In this document: positions 20,123 through 28,558 of the stretch, piece after piece
How positions within the stretch are numbered: the first letter of the stretch is position 1
Layout of the letters: every line of letters starts with the position of its first letter
From: CAVXEH01 sp963805305
Lineage (GTDB): Bacteria; Chloroflexota; Limnocylindria; QHBO01
NCBI GenBank assembly: GCA_963805305.1
Contig: CAWDTM010000005.1
Coordinates: 36,827 to 100,826, forward strand
Length of the DNA: 64,000 nucleotides
Reading direction: 5' to 3'
Notes under the pieces: model-generated
Told to the model about the DNA's origin: nothing
Seen by the model: the letters and a program-made list of their open reading frames with translations, nothing else
The model's database searches: none
Position numbers and translations under genes: made by a program

Positions 20123-21358
20123 TCACGCCGTCGCGACCCGGGTCGGGCTCTCGTGCTGTGCGAACCAGGCCGCCGGGTCCCTGAGCAGCGGCTCGAACCC
20201 GAGCTCGGCGGCGCCGAGCAGCGGAGCATCGCTGCCGAGTGCTGCGGGCACCACTTCGAGGTGCTCGCGGAGTGCGCCCAGGACTCGACGATCGAGCTCC
20301 TGGTTCATGGTGCGCGCCACGAACGGGTGGATGCGGCCGAACAGGCCGCCGAGCACCACGAGCCGTGGGTTGAAGATGTTGACGAGGCCCGCCAGCCCGA
20401 TCCCGAGCCAGCGACCGACCTCTGCGAGCGCGGCGAGGTCACGTGTCGACCCGTCCTGCGCCGCTGCGACCACGGCGTCGATGGCGGGCCGGCCGCCGTC
20501 CGTCGACCGCCCTGCGCGGGTCAGGAGGGCGCGCTCGCCGATCTCGGTCTCCCAGCAGCCAATGGAGCCACAGCGACACGCGGTTCCATTCACGTTCACC
20601 GGCAGGTGTCCCACCTCGCCCGCGTAGCCCTGCGCACCGTCGAGCGGCTGGCCGCCGACGATGATGCCGCCTCCGACCCCCACCTCGCCCGAGAGGAAGA
20701 CGACGTCGTCCACCCCGACCGCCGCGCCGCGCCGATGCTCGGCGAGCGCCCCGAGGTCCGCCTCGTTGGCGACCGCCACGCCCACGCTCACGCCCAGGGA
20801 CTCGGAGAGCGCGGTCGCCAGCGGCACGTCGCGCCATGCCAGGTTGGGCGCCTGCCTCACCAGGCCGTCGGTGCGCCGGACGAGCCCGACGACCCCGGCG
20901 CTGACCGCGAGGAGCACGTCCCTGTCGCGGACGCGCGCGAGGACCGGAGCGGCGAGCGCGGTGAGGTCTCGCAGGATCTGGTCCGGCGAGAGGTGCTGTC
21001 GCTGCCGGTCCACGCGCCGGCGCTCGAGGACCTCCCCGCCGAAGCCCACGAGGGCGACGGCAAGCGAGTCGACGGCAATCTCCAGCGCGAGGACGACCGC
21101 ACGCTCCGCATTGGGCTGCACCAGGGGTGAGGGTCGCCCGGGGATGCCCAGCGAGACACTCCGCTCCTCGGTCGCGAGCTCCGCGGCGACGAACTCGCCG
21201 ATGAGCCCGCGAATGGCGCTGCGCGTGAGCCCGGTGCGAGCGACGAGCTCCGAGCGGGAGAGCGGGCCGCGCAGGTGCAGCTGCGTCGCGATGGCGCTGA
21301 GGTTCGCGCGGCGAACGGTCTCGCTGCGCTGGCCGATCGCATGCCGACTCGAGATCAC
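20123..21358 (-). CDS. xylR: ROK-family transcriptional repressor, probable xylose regulator
   Basis: This protein has a winged helix-turn-helix (residues about 15-75; ETVRRANLSAIATQLHLRGP, SELVARTGLTRSAIRGLI) fused to a sugar-kinase-like ROK domain. The ROK signatures are GVGGGIIVGGQPLDGAQGYA and the zinc-binding segment GTACRCGSIGCWETEIG. The GTG at 21358 (411 residues) is preferred over the ATG at 21418, because the longer frame would code through the candidate operator. It precedes xylF on the same strand with a 146-nt gap, so it may be autoregulated and share its message with the transporter. The gene name is by context. Confidence 0.85.
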   Translation of the reverse strand: MISSRHAIGQRSETVRRANLSAIATQLHLRGPLSRSELVARTGLTRSAIRGLIGEFVAAELATEERSVSLGIPGRPSPLVQPNAERAVVLALEIAVDSLAVALVGFGGEVLERRRVDRQRQHLSPDQILRDLTALAAPVLARVRDRDVLLAVSAGVVGLVRRTDGLVRQAPNLAWRDVPLATALSESLGVSVGVAVANEADLGALAEHRRGAAVGVDDVVFLSGEVGVGGGIIVGGQPLDGAQGYAGEVGHLPVNVNGTACRCGSIGCWETEIGERALLTRAGRSTDGGRPAIDAVVAAAQDGSTRDLAALAEVGRWLGIGLAGLVNIFNPRLVVLGGLFGRIHPFVARTMNQELDRRVLGALREHLEVVPAALGSDAPLLGAAELGFEPLLRDPAAWFAQHESPTRVATA

Positions 21359-21364
21359 CGGCGT

Positions 21365-21385
21365 TTTGTGATCCTCTTTCTCAAA
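21365..21385 (-). promoter_or_regulatory. candidate ROK operator between the regulator and the divergent dehydrogenase gene
   Basis: TTTGTG-N11-CAAA has the same spacing as the site upstream of xylA. It lies 7 bp upstream of the ROK GTG and 57 bp upstream of the divergent SDR ATG, so it could control both directions. Confidence 0.5.
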
Positions 21386-21442
21386 TGGTTGTCGTAGACT
21401 CGTACATCGCGCCGTCATGTGTCAAGAGACGAGGAGCATCGG

Positions 21443-22150
21443 ATGGAACGCCTCGATGGCAAAGTCGCCCTCATCACCGGCGCCAGCCGGGGGATCGGAG
21501 CCGCGATCGCCCGCTCGCTGGCCGCCAACGGCGTGCTCCTGGGCCTAGCGTCGCGAAGCGGCGACGACCTCGGCATGCCAGGGGTCGTGGCCCTGCCGGC
21601 AGACGTTCGCGACCCTGATGCCATGGCCGCGATCGCCACGGCCACCGCGGAGCGGTTCGGACATCTCGACATCCTCGTGGTGAACGCCGGGGTGGGAGCC
21701 TACGGGCCGTTCCTGGAGCTCTCCCAAGAGCACCTCGACGAGATGATCGACGTCAACGTGAAGGGCGCCATCTACACGGTGCGCGCCGCGCTTCCGCACC
21801 TCCTCCGCAGCGAGGCAGCCGACATCGTCACCATCGCGAGCGAGGCCGGCCGGCGCGGACTCCCGAACGAGGCCGTCTACTGCGCATCGAAGTTTGCCCA
21901 GGTCGGGCTGACGTCCGCCCTGGATCACGAGCTGCGCGAGCCCGGCGTGCGCTGCACCAGCATCTGCCCGGGCGGCGTCGCCACCGACTTCGCCATGGGA
22001 CGCGGTCGCACGCCGGAGATGCCGCAGCTCGCGGGGATGATGCGCCCGGAGGACGTGGCGGAGGCCGTGATCTTCGCCCTCACCAGGCCGCGAAGCCATC
22101 GGATCCTGGAGGTCGCCTTCCGCCCGGTCAGCGAGACCTCGTGGGGCTGA
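21443..22150 (+). CDS. short-chain dehydrogenase/reductase
   Basis: This classical SDR has 235 residues. The NAD(P)-binding loop is TGASRGIGAAIARSL, the NAG-type motif is LVVNAGVGAYG, and the catalytic Tyr and Lys are in YCASK, preceded by Ser in TIASEAG. The ATG at 21443 was chosen for its GAGGAG ribosome binding site; a GTG at 21419 is possible. Its position opposite the ROK gene, with a shared control region, suggests a sugar or sugar-acid oxidoreductase, but the substrate is unknown. Confidence 0.9.
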   Translation: MERLDGKVALITGASRGIGAAIARSLAANGVLLGLASRSGDDLGMPGVVALPADVRDPDAMAAIATATAERFGHLDILVVNAGVGAYGPFLELSQEHLDEMIDVNVKGAIYTVRAALPHLLRSEAADIVTIASEAGRRGLPNEAVYCASKFAQVGLTSALDHELREPGVRCTSICPGGVATDFAMGRGRTPEMPQLAGMMRPEDVAEAVIFALTRPRSHRILEVAFRPVSETSWG

Positions 22151-22157
22151 GCGCACG

Positions 22158-23150
22158 ATGAGCGCGCTTCGCTGGGGGGTCCTCTCGACCGCGGACATCG
22201 CGCGGACCAAGGTGATCCCCGGCATGCGTCGCGCTGCCCGCACCGAGGTGGCGGCGATCGCCTCGCGGGACGGCGATCGCGCCCGGCAGGTGGCTGCGGA
22301 GCTGTCGATCCCCACCGCGCACGACTCGTACGAGGCCCTGCTGGCGGACCCCGCGGTCGACGCGGTCTACGTCCCGCTGCCCAACCACCTGCATGCCGAT
22401 TGGACCCTCCGAGCCGCGCGTGCGGGCAAGCACGTGCTCTGCGAGAAGCCGCTGGCCATGACCAGCGCCGACGCGCGCCGCATGATCGATGGGTGCCGCG
22501 CGGCCGGCGTGCAGCTCATGGAGGCGTTCATGTACCGGCACCACCCGTCGTGGGTGGCCGTGCGCGACCTGGTGGCCAGCGGCAGGATCGGCCGCCTGAC
22601 CGCCGTCCAGAGCTGGTTCTCCTACTACAACGACGATCCGACCAACATCCGCAACATCCGCGAGGCAGGCGGAGGGGCGCTGTACGACGTCGGCTGCTAC
22701 TGCGTCAACCTGTCACGCATGCTCTTCGGATCGGAGCCCGCGCGGGTGCAGGGCGCCATCAGGCGTGACCCGACCGACGGCACGGACGTCCTGACCAGTG
22801 GCCTGCTCGAGTTCGACGAGGGCGTGGCGACCTTCACCTGCTCCACGCGGGCAGAGGACGACCAGCGAGTGCACATCTACGGGACGCAGGGTCGGATCAG
22901 CCTCGGGATCCCGTTCAACATCCCGCCGGACCGCCCTACGGAGGTGTTCGTCACCGCGGGCGGCGACCCGCCGGTAGCGCCCGACACCGAGGTCCTGACC
23001 TTCGCGGCCGCCGATCCCTATGCGGTCGAGTTCGAGCGTTTCGCCGAGGTTGCGCTGGATGGCGCGCCGCCGCCGGTCCCGCCCGACGACGCGGTCGCGA
23101 ACCTGCAGGTCATCGAGCGACTCTTTGCCGCGGCCGAGCCCGGCACGTAG
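22158..23150 (+). CDS. Gfo/Idh/MocA-family oxidoreductase
   Basis: This 330-residue NAD(P)-dependent sugar dehydrogenase-type protein has an N-terminal Rossmann fold (RWGVLSTADIARTKVIPGM) and the family hallmark HVLCEKPLAMTS near residue 95. The C-terminal domain opens with LMEAFMYRHHPSW, typical of xylose dehydrogenase and glucose-fructose oxidoreductase relatives. It starts 7 nt after the SDR gene and is co-transcribed with it. An oxidative route for xylose or another sugar next to xylAB is a reasonable inference but is not proven. Confidence 0.9.
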   Translation: MSALRWGVLSTADIARTKVIPGMRRAARTEVAAIASRDGDRARQVAAELSIPTAHDSYEALLADPAVDAVYVPLPNHLHADWTLRAARAGKHVLCEKPLAMTSADARRMIDGCRAAGVQLMEAFMYRHHPSWVAVRDLVASGRIGRLTAVQSWFSYYNDDPTNIRNIREAGGGALYDVGCYCVNLSRMLFGSEPARVQGAIRRDPTDGTDVLTSGLLEFDEGVATFTCSTRAEDDQRVHIYGTQGRISLGIPFNIPPDRPTEVFVTAGGDPPVAPDTEVLTFAAADPYAVEFERFAEVALDGAPPPVPPDDAVANLQVIERLFAAAEPGT

Positions 23151-23173
23151 CGGCGAGATGCCGTCGGGGACGG

Positions 23174-24898
23174 ATGGCTGACCGTATCCGCGCCGATGGC
23201 ACCGCCGGCGCGCCCGGCGAGGGCGGCCGGCGAGGACGGCCCTCATGGCGAGTGCTGTCGATCATCGGGTTCCTGCTGGTCGGCATGCTGGCGACCCTGT
23301 TCTGGTGGCCGGGCCTGCTCCGCACGGCCCGGGCGGGTGCCGCCGATCCCCCGCACTTCGTCGAGGAGGCCGCAGCCGCTGGCATCGAGCACCGCTACGC
23401 CGGGGGCTTCAATTTCTTCGTGGGCGGCGGGGTCGCCGCGTTCGACTGCAACGGTGATGGCCGCCAGGACCTCTACCTTGCGGGGGGCGAGGACACGGCG
23501 GCCCTCTATCGGAACGACAGCCCGGTGGGCGGCGCCCTGAAGTTCACGGTCCTCCCGGACCCCGCCACCGACCTGCGCGAGGTTACCGGCGCCTACCCGC
23601 TGGACATCGACGGTGACGGCATCATCGACCTCGTGGTGCTGCGACTGGGCGAGAACGTGCTCCTGCGAGGCCTGGGTGCCTGCCGGTTCGAGCGCGCCAA
23701 CGAGGCGTGGGGCTTCGACGGCGGAGGATCGTGGTCGGCCGCGTTCAGCGCAACCTGGGAAGGCCCCTCGATGCTGCCCACCCTGGCGGTGGGGAATTAC
23801 CTGACCCTGGCAGCGGACGGCACGACCGCTCTTCCCTGCGCCCCGTCCGAGCTCGTCCGCCCCGACCCGAGCGGCACGCGGTACGCCGCGCCCAGCCCGC
23901 TCTCGCCCAGCTTCTGCCCGCTCTCGATGCTCTTCAGCGACTGGGACCGATCCGGCCGACGTGATCTGCGGGTCTCGAACGACCGCCACTACTACGGCGA
24001 GGGGAGCGGCGGCGAGGAACAGCTGTGGCGCATGGAGCCCGGCCAGGCGCCGCGCCTGTACACCCGGGCGGACGGCTGGCAGACCGTCCAGGTCTGGGGA
24101 ATGGGTATCGCCAGCTACGACCTCAACGGGGACGGCTACCCGGAGATCTACCTCACCAGCCAGGGCGACAACAAGCTGCAGGCGCTGGCGAACGGCCCAT
24201 CGCGGCCCGACTACACCGACATCGCGCTCAGCCGGGGCGTCACGGCGACCCGTCCGTACACCGGCGACACGAGCCTGCCCAGCACTGCGTGGCACGACGA
24301 GTTCGCCGACGTGAACAACGACGGCCGCGCCGACCTCTTCGTCTCGAAGGGCAACGTCAACGCCATGCTCGACTTCGCCGGCCGCGATCCGAGCGACCTG
24401 ATGATCCAGCAGCCGGATGGCACCTTCGTCGAGCAGGGCCAGGCGGCCGGGATCGTGAGCTTCGACCAGGCCCGGGGGGCGGCGCTCGCCGACTTCAACC
24501 TGGACGGGATGCTCGACCTGGTCGTCGTCAACCGCAACGAGAATGTGAAGCTGTGGCGCAACGTCGGCTGGGGCACGGCATCCCAGGCGGCGCCCATGGG
24601 CAACTGGATCGCCCTGCGGTTGCAGGAGCCCGCCCCGAACACCGATGCGGTCGGCGCCTGGATCACCGTCACGGCCGTTGACAGCAGGGCGGACCGCGAG
24701 GTGACCGTGGGCGGCGGCCACGTCAGCGGCGAGGACGGCTGGATCCACTTCGGGATCGGTGCCGCGACCGGGGCGCAGGTGAGCGTCACCTGGCCGGACG
24801 GCACCGTCGGCCCGCCCATGAGCGTGGCTGCCAACGGGTTCGCGATCGTGCGGCGCGGGGCCACGACGGCCCAGCCGTGGACACCCGTCGCACCATGA
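23174..24898 (+). CDS. CRTAC1-like FG-GAP/VCBS repeat protein with ASPIC/UnbV domain
   Basis: This 574-residue protein is anchored by one N-terminal helix (VLSIIGFLLVGMLATLFWW). It has several calcium-binding FG-GAP repeats of the D-x-N/D-x-D-G type (FDCNGDGRQDLYLAGG, LDIDGDGIIDLVVLR, YDLNGDGYPEIYLTSQ, DVNNDGRADLFVSKGN, FNLDGMLDLVVVNRN), which should form a beta-propeller outside the cell. The C-terminus resembles ASPIC/UnbV (VTVGGGHVSGEDGWIHFGIG). It lies 23 nt after the oxidoreductase, and its stop overlaps the next start as ATGA. A role in carbohydrate or surface binding is plausible; no enzyme motif is seen. Confidence 0.85.
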   Translation: MADRIRADGTAGAPGEGGRRGRPSWRVLSIIGFLLVGMLATLFWWPGLLRTARAGAADPPHFVEEAAAAGIEHRYAGGFNFFVGGGVAAFDCNGDGRQDLYLAGGEDTAALYRNDSPVGGALKFTVLPDPATDLREVTGAYPLDIDGDGIIDLVVLRLGENVLLRGLGACRFERANEAWGFDGGGSWSAAFSATWEGPSMLPTLAVGNYLTLAADGTTALPCAPSELVRPDPSGTRYAAPSPLSPSFCPLSMLFSDWDRSGRRDLRVSNDRHYYGEGSGGEEQLWRMEPGQAPRLYTRADGWQTVQVWGMGIASYDLNGDGYPEIYLTSQGDNKLQALANGPSRPDYTDIALSRGVTATRPYTGDTSLPSTAWHDEFADVNNDGRADLFVSKGNVNAMLDFAGRDPSDLMIQQPDGTFVEQGQAAGIVSFDQARGAALADFNLDGMLDLVVVNRNENVKLWRNVGWGTASQAAPMGNWIALRLQEPAPNTDAVGAWITVTAVDSRADREVTVGGGHVSGEDGWIHFGIGAATGAQVSVTWPDGTVGPPMSVAANGFAIVRRGATTAQPWTPVAP

Positions 24899-25755
24899 GC
24901 ATGGAGGTGGTCCGGCTCGGCGAGGGTGCCGTGCAGGTGGAGTTGCTGCCGGAGGTTGGCGCCCGCCTGCATCGGCTGCGGGCATATGGCCACGACCTGC
25001 TGCGGACCCCGGCGGCCCCCGAACTGCATGCCGGGGACCCGTTCTTCTGGGGCGCGTACGTCATGGCGCCGTGGTGCAACCGCATCGCCACCGACCCCGT
25101 GCAGGTCGCGTCGCGGCGGGTGGCGGTGCCCGCGAATTTCCCGGACGGTTCGGCGATCCACGGTCAGGTCTACGCCCGGCCGTGGACGCAGGCGGGCATC
25201 GGCTCGTATGCGATCTCCGCCGGAGGCGACGGGTGGCCATGGCCGTACGGGGTGCGGATGGACCTCTCGGTGGCCGATGCCGCGCTTCGGCTGGTGCTGA
25301 CGGTGACGAACCGCTCGGACGGGCCGATGCCCGCCGGCGGTGGCCTCCATCCCTGGTTCCTGCGGCCCGTGGAGGTCGCGATCGACGCCGACCTGGTCTA
25401 CCCCAGCAACACCGACAGCGCGCCGCACCCGGAGCTGGTGGACAGGCCCCTCGACCTGCGGCGGCTCGGAAACCTGGGACCAGAGATCGACGCTACCTGG
25501 ACGCAGCTTCGCGAACCGGCGATTCGGCTCGCATGGGCGCACTCGGGCGTGTCCGCGACGATGCGCACCGGCGGGACGGCCTCCTGCGTGTGCGCGGCCG
25601 GCGGGGGATCGGTTGGCGCCATCGCCGTCGAGCCCCAGACGCACGCCCCCCAGGGGCTCCGACGGCTTCGGAACGACGAGCCGGGCGGGCTGGCGCTCAT
25701 CCCCCCCGGGGCGTCGCTCACGCTGGAGATGAACCTCACGTTCGCCCGTAGCTGA
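24895..25755 (+). CDS. aldose 1-epimerase family protein
   Basis: This is a galactose mutarotase-like enzyme interconverting alpha and beta sugar anomers. It has 286 residues. The two active-site His residues are in AIHGQVYARPW and GGGLHPWFLRP, and the catalytic Glu is in IAVEPQTHAPQG. The ATG at 24895 overlaps the preceding stop (ATGA), showing translational coupling; a GTG at 24877 is less likely. It is the last gene of the sugar cluster and converges on the aconitase X genes. The exact sugar is unknown. Confidence 0.88.
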   Translation: MSMEVVRLGEGAVQVELLPEVGARLHRLRAYGHDLLRTPAAPELHAGDPFFWGAYVMAPWCNRIATDPVQVASRRVAVPANFPDGSAIHGQVYARPWTQAGIGSYAISAGGDGWPWPYGVRMDLSVADAALRLVLTVTNRSDGPMPAGGGLHPWFLRPVEVAIDADLVYPSNTDSAPHPELVDRPLDLRRLGNLGPEIDATWTQLREPAIRLAWAHSGVSATMRTGGTASCVCAAGGGSVGAIAVEPQTHAPQGLRRLRNDEPGGLALIPPGASLTLEMNLTFARS

Positions 25756-25785
25756 GCGGGCGGCATCGCGCCCACGCTCCGGCGC

Positions 25786-26202
25786 TCACTCGACGAGCAG
25801 GCTGCCGTCCTCCTCGACCCGCATCCGCATGCCGCTGCGCAGGTTCTCCAGCCACCCCGGGTCGATCAGCACCACGGGGGTCCGCGTGCCGTAGAGCTCC
25901 TCCGCCACCGCGGCGCCCACCGCCAGGATGAGATCCGGCTCTCCCAGGACGATGGCGGCGGGGGCGGTCTGGGCCCGAACCGACTCCGCCAGGACGGAGG
26001 CTGACGACGACGATCCCCGTGCCGCGGGCATGATCAGCATGGTGCCGGTAACCAGCTCGCCGTGCTGGGGGTGACGCCGCTCCACGATGCGCCCCGTGGC
26101 CGGGTCCAGGCCGCCCCACAGGCTCAGCGGCTCCTCGAGGACCAGCATCCGCCCGGTGGCGGCGCCCGGCGCCAGCATCCGGCCCCGCAGTGCCATGCGC
26201 AT
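25786..26202 (-). CDS. aconitase X swivel (small) subunit
   Basis: This 138-residue protein matches the DUF126 swivelling domain of aconitase X. Its core is LEEPLSLWGGLDPATGRIVE, then HPQHGELVTGTMLIMPAARGSSSSA with the Ser-rich loop that completes the active site. The ATG at 26202 overlaps the stop of the large subunit (TGATG), so the two are coupled. Characterised relatives are cis-3-hydroxy-L-proline dehydratase (bacterial) and phosphomevalonate dehydratase (archaeal). Which applies here is unresolved. Confidence 0.88.
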   Translation of the reverse strand: MRMALRGRMLAPGAATGRMLVLEEPLSLWGGLDPATGRIVERRHPQHGELVTGTMLIMPAARGSSSSASVLAESVRAQTAPAAIVLGEPDLILAVGAAVAEELYGTRTPVVLIDPGWLENLRSGMRMRVEEDGSLLVE

Positions 26203-27479
26203 CACGGCCTCCCCCACGCGGAGGGGAGGCGCACGATTCGGCCGGCCACCGCTGACGCCACGCATTCCGCCGTGCTGCCGAAGACGACGGCAGCACCGAT
26301 ATTCCCGGGCGCGTAGTACGCCCACTTGCCCGAGTCGGTCATGACCGCACCGTCTCCGGCGCGCAGGACGGGAGCGACATAGCTGCAGGTGTCCACCAGC
26401 AACGTGACGCCCGACGCCCGCAGGCGAGCGGCAATACCCACCGCCTCTGCGGCCTCCAGGATGTCGCGTGCCGTGGAGACCATCAGCTCGACGCCTGGCG
26501 CAACGGCGCCGCCCGCGAGCAGATCCAGCAGGCGCGTCAGCTCCATGAGGGAGGCGTGTGGCGTGCCGAGCGCCACCGCGCGCAGGGGCGCGTCCCTCGC
26601 GGCGCTCGTGAGCTCGTCGCGTGCCTTCCGAAGCTCGCCCAGGGTGATTTCCTCGATCGCATCGGGTTCGCGGTCCTGCAGCGCTGCGGTGAGGGTCGGC
26701 GCCTCGGGAGTCGAGCCCACGGCGTGGAACATCGCCACCGAGCCAGACGAGGCCGCGGCCGCGCCGATCGCCTTGAGCCGGTCCTCCGACTGGTTCAGCG
26801 GCAATCCATCCAGGACTGCCACCGACGAGCCCGCGCGCCGGCCGAGGACGATGCCCAGGACCGGGTAGAAGGCGTCGTCGTCGAGCAGCGCTGGCGGAAC
26901 GTCATCGGCCAGGCGGAGCACGAGCCGGGCCCGGCGCGCCTCGGTGCGGTGCAGGCCGGCATCGGGGACCCGGCCGGTGATGGCGCACGCGACGTCGGTG
27001 AAGTCGCCGTACCGGTTCGTGCGGGCGCCCAGCACGGAGTTGGCGAAGACGATGGCGTTCGACTCCGCCCAGGCAATCTGCTCACCAAGGCCGGGCCGCA
27101 CGTCCATGAGCTGGTACGGCGCGCACGTGTACGTGGCACGGCAGCCCAGGGCGCGGTACCGCTCCATGAGGAGGCGACCACGCTCGGCGGTCGGCGGATC
27201 GCCGTGCCACAGCTCCGGATGCAGCAGGTCCAGCGCTCCGACGTTGAGCGTGGTGGGCACCGCGACCTGCGCCCCGCCGGCGACCAGGCGGTCAGCGAAG
27301 TCCAGCGTCGCCTCGCCGTGGTAGAGGCAGGAGTCGACATGCGCACCGGTGATGGGAATCAGCCGCTCGGCGCCCAGCACCTCCGCCGCACGCACGACGA
27401 GCCGCATGGCGAGAGCGGGACCCGGGCCCCCCGTCCCGCCCAGCAGGGCACGCTCTGCCGCGTCCAGCGTGAGCGTCAG
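26202..27479 (-). CDS. aconitase X catalytic (large) subunit
   Basis: This matches the DUF521 catalytic chain. Cys residues likely to bind the Fe-S cluster or shape the active site are in HVDSCLYHGEATLDF, ATYTCAPYQL and LLVDTCSYVAPVLR. The first in-frame ATG (27407) would cut off a conserved N-terminal helix. Reading back to 27479 adds 24 residues (TLTLDAAERALLGG and on), starting at a CTG that overlaps the rpiB stop and has GGAGG 7 nt upstream. No ATG, GTG or TTG is available in that stretch. The length becomes 425, normal for the family. The CTG start is inferred. Confidence 0.85.
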   Translation of the reverse strand: MTLTLDAAERALLGGTGGPGPALAMRLVVRAAEVLGAERLIPITGAHVDSCLYHGEATLDFADRLVAGGAQVAVPTTLNVGALDLLHPELWHGDPPTAERGRLLMERYRALGCRATYTCAPYQLMDVRPGLGEQIAWAESNAIVFANSVLGARTNRYGDFTDVACAITGRVPDAGLHRTEARRARLVLRLADDVPPALLDDDAFYPVLGIVLGRRAGSSVAVLDGLPLNQSEDRLKAIGAAAASSGSVAMFHAVGSTPEAPTLTAALQDREPDAIEEITLGELRKARDELTSAARDAPLRAVALGTPHASLMELTRLLDLLAGGAVAPGVELMVSTARDILEAAEAVGIAARLRASGVTLLVDTCSYVAPVLRAGDGAVMTDSGKWAYYAPGNIGAAVVFGSTAECVASAVAGRIVRLPSAWGRP

Positions 27480-27928
27480 CCGCGGGCCTCCTCCGCCTCG
27501 ATGTGCGCGATCTTCTCGATGCGCGGCACGTGGCGGCCGCCCTGGAACTCGGCGCCAAGGAACTCCCGCACGCAGGCCCGCGCCACCTCGACGCCGGTGA
27601 TCCGCCCGCCCATCGACAGGACGTTCGCGTCGTTGTGCTCGCGCCCAAGCCGGGCCACGACCGGGTCGTTCGCCTCGACGCAGCGGATCCCCCGGATCTT
27701 GTTGGCGACGATCGCCTCGCCGGTGCCGCTCCCGCCCAGCACGATGCCGCGTTCGTACTCGCCCCGCGCGACGGCGCGGGCCACCGGAGCGATGAAGTCC
27801 GGGTAGTCGACCGGGTCGCTCGAGTAGGTGCCAAAGTCGCGGTACTCGATGCGCAGCTCGTCGAGGAGCGTGCAGAGAATGCCCTTGAGCTCGAAGCCGG
27901 CGTGGTCGGAGCCGATGGCGACGCGCAT
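27476..27928 (-). CDS. rpiB: ribose 5-phosphate isomerase B
   Basis: RpiB interconverts ribose 5-phosphate and ribulose 5-phosphate. The 150-residue protein begins MRVAIGSDHAGFELKG. The active-site loop reads GGSGTGEAIVANK, with Glu where E. coli-type enzymes have Cys, which is the mycobacterial type of RpiB. A C-terminal His/Arg-rich segment (REFLGAEFQGGRHVPRI) is typical. It lies within a long minus-strand operon, and a TAGACT hexamer 7 nt before its ATG suggests an extra leaderless promoter. Confidence 0.95.
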   Translation of the reverse strand: MRVAIGSDHAGFELKGILCTLLDELRIEYRDFGTYSSDPVDYPDFIAPVARAVARGEYERGIVLGGSGTGEAIVANKIRGIRCVEANDPVVARLGREHNDANVLSMGGRITGVEVARACVREFLGAEFQGGRHVPRIEKIAHIEAEEARG

Positions 27929-27933
27929 GCCGC

Positions 27934-28542
27934 TCAGTCTACGAGCCCGACAACCTCGGCGAGGCGCTCGCGGGTGACCGGTCCCTCGCGCAGCACCCGT
28001 GGCGGATCCGCGGTCACGTCGAGCACGGTGGATGCGACGCCCCCGGGGACCCGCCCGCCGTCGACGACGGCGGTGACGAGATCGGTGTCCGCAAAGGCGA
28101 TCAGGACGTCATCCGCCTCGTACGTCTCGGGCTCGCCCGATCGGTTCGCGGAGGTCACCGCCAGCGCACCGCTGCGCGCGATGAGCGCCAGGGCCACCTG
28201 ATGATCCGGTGCCCGAAACGCCTGCGAGGCTCCGCCGTCCTGCACCGGCCCCAGGACCAGGGTGAGCGCGCCGGGCCAGAACGCGGCAGCCAGCGCCCTG
28301 GCGCGGTGGTCGACCACGAACCCGAGGGCGGCGGCCTGCTCCAGCGCCGACACCAGGATGGGGATCCGCTTGTCGGTCGGGCGTCGCTTGGCCTCGAACA
28401 GGCGGTCGAGGGCCGCGCCATCGGCCAACCGGCAGCCGATCCCGTAGACGGTGTCGGTGGGAAAGGCCACGAGGGCGCCCCCGCGCAGCAGGTCGGAAGC
28501 GGCCGCCAGGCCGCCCGGGGTGGCGGGCAGGCGCTCGGTCAC
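27934..28542 (-). CDS. tsaC: L-threonylcarbamoyladenylate synthase (TsaC/Sua5/YrdC)
   Basis: This enzyme makes threonylcarbamoyl-AMP for the t6A37 modification of ANN-decoding tRNAs. It has 202 residues. Family motifs are GGALVAFPTDTVYGIGCRL, the KRRPTDKRIPILV substrate loop, FWPGALTLVL and ALAVTSANRSGEPE. It lacks the C-terminal Sua5 domain, so it is the short form. It is 16 nt downstream of prmC, an order often seen with prfA. Confidence 0.95.
   Translation of the reverse strand: MTERLPATPGGLAAASDLLRGGALVAFPTDTVYGIGCRLADGAALDRLFEAKRRPTDKRIPILVSALEQAAALGFVVDHRARALAAAFWPGALTLVLGPVQDGGASQAFRAPDHQVALALIARSGALAVTSANRSGEPETYEADDVLIAFADTDLVTAVVDGGRVPGGVASTVLDVTADPPRVLREGPVTRERLAEVVGLVD
27936..27941 (-). 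promoter_or_regulatory. -10 element for rpiB, leaderless type
   Basis: TAGACT (minus strand) ends 7 nt before the rpiB ATG, the same geometry as murA, and overlaps the tsaC stop. No good -35 is visible. Confidence 0.4.
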
Positions 28543-28558
28543 CGTCGCGGCCCCGCCC

